A DNA stretch of 6,151 nt from Thermoplasmata archaeon. GTDB taxonomy: Archaea; Thermoplasmatota; E2; DHVEG-1; B18-G2. The stretch is from NCBI GenBank assembly GCA_003651105.1, contig QMTN01000027.1:1-6151 (forward strand). Direction: 5' to 3'. Positions within the stretch are counted from its first letter, which is position 1, and the number at the start of each line of letters is the position of its first letter. Below the pieces are notes generated by a model. The model did no database searches and was not told the DNA's origin. It saw only the letters and a program-made list of their open reading frames with translations. Of this stretch, positions 5,831 to 6,151 are shown piece after piece. Both the position numbers and the translations under genes were made by a program.

Positions 5831-5844
5831 CTTTTTATCTTTTA
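5831..5844 (+). terminator. T-rich archaeal-type terminator after the Yip1-domain gene
   Basis: CTTTTTATCTTTTA lies 24 bases past the TAA at 5805-5807, with no clear stem before it. Archaeal termination commonly uses such T-runs alone. On the opposite strand, the A-run at 5806-5811 supplies a short T-run for the converging peptidase gene, so this 55-base spacer may end both transcripts. Confidence 0.5.
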
Positions 5845-5862
5845 GACTCTTAGCATCCCTCA

Positions 5863-6151
5863 TCAGCAGGAACGGACGGGCGGATATCCGCCTATCTTCA
5901 AACTCGGATCTCCCAGGATGATCCATTCTTGTACGACCTTCGCATCTATGGATGAATCCTCGCCGGCCGGCGTACTCCAGTTAATCGGATACTTGTTGAG
6001 GTAATCCGTTATGGCCTTCTTCCAAACTTCTCCAAGTATATCGGTCCCGTTCTGACCGTACTGCCAGAAGAACCTAGCATCCAGATAATCTGAAGCACCC
6101 TCGAAAGATTTCTTGTCCTCCTTGGACATTCCCAATCCAGTATTCCCGATC
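5863..6151 (-). CDS. Peptidase C25 (gingipain-family) protein, C-terminal fragment
   Basis: The minus-strand frame is open to the right window edge and ends with TGA at 5865-5863, giving the last 95 residues of a longer protein. TTG 6135 is internal, since I-G-N-T-G precedes it in frame. The pattern I-G-N-T-G-L-G, then ARFFWQY and DILGEVWKKAITDYL, and finally WIILGDPSLKI is the usual end of the caspase-like catalytic domain in C25 peptidases, where the chain closes with an L-G-D-P-S-L strand. The catalytic His and Cys would lie upstream, outside the window, so activity cannot be judged. The chain stops about ten residues after this motif (GGYPPVRSC), without the C-terminal beta domain or membrane anchor that many secreted relatives carry. 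Such enzymes are normally exported and are common in some Thermoplasmata-related archaea. Family call is fairly confident from the motif order. Confidence 0.75.
   Translation of the reverse strand, partial: IGNTGLGMSKEDKKSFEGASDYLDARFFWQYGQNGTDILGEVWKKAITDYLNKYPINWSTPAGEDSSIDAKVVQEWIILGDPSLKIGGYPPVRSC

Noticed and set aside
5519..5926. Minus-strand frame reading across the convergent spacer into the Yip1-domain gene
   Set aside because: It overlaps both the Yip1 gene and the end of the C25 peptidase in another frame and carries no family motif.
5961..5972. GC-rich 12-base palindrome CGCCGGCCGGCG
   Set aside because: It falls within the C25 peptidase codons for S-T-P-A-G-E and nothing around it suggests a site; probably coincidence.
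1..6151. CRISPR array, insertion sequence, integrase, tRNA or rRNA
   Set aside because: Read for regularly spaced repeats, terminal inverted repeats, transposase motifs and conserved RNA segments; none was seen.

Overview
The window looks like a piece of an archaeal chromosome. The evidence is an archaeal-type AMMECR1-domain protein, an IMPase/FBPase (class IV-like) protein, a TATA-type promoter about 26 bases before an AUG that has no leader, gene starts using TTG, and arginine coded almost only by AGA/AGG (26 of 27 Arg codons in the enolase gene). A gingipain-like C25 peptidase, a sequon-rich secreted protein and a Yip1-type membrane protein together would fit a Thermoplasmata-like euryarchaeon. 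That placement is a guess from gene content; nothing in the window proves it.

Layout: (1) positions 1-367 hold the 3' end of a gene for a large secreted or surface protein with a beta-sandwich (carboxypeptidase-regulatory-like) domain and nine N-glycosylation sequons. (2) Positions 395-5104 form a five-gene, same-strand block: AMMECR1-domain protein, dihydroorotase (pyrC), DUF368 membrane protein, inositol-phosphatase/FBPase-family enzyme and enolase (eno). Each gene overlaps the next, by 20, 4, 4 and 8 bases, so this is almost certainly one translationally coupled operon. A TATA-like box overlapping the upstream stop codon appears to drive it and would give a leaderless message. (3) Positions 5105-5186 are an 82-base spacer with promoter-like elements and a good Shine-Dalgarno for (4) a five-helix Yip1-domain membrane protein at 5187-5807. 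(5) A 55-base convergent spacer carries a T-rich terminator-like tract. (6) Positions 5863-6151 on the minus strand are the C-terminal end of a C25 (gingipain-family) cysteine peptidase cut by the window edge.

How the genes fit together: the operon mixes pyrimidine synthesis (pyrC), central carbon metabolism (eno, and possibly gluconeogenesis or inositol lipid synthesis through the phosphatase), a probable polyprenyl-phosphate flippase (DUF368) and an uncharacterised AMMECR1 protein. The flanking genes encode surface or secreted products. A link between the DUF368 transporter, which in bacteria recycles the lipid carrier, and the sequon-rich glycoprotein next door is attractive but is inference. 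No mobile element, CRISPR array, tRNA or rRNA was seen. Most of the window is ordinary housekeeping sequence. The most noteworthy points are the operon's composition, the DUF368 protein, a perfect 10-bp hairpin inside its gene, and a high density of GATC.
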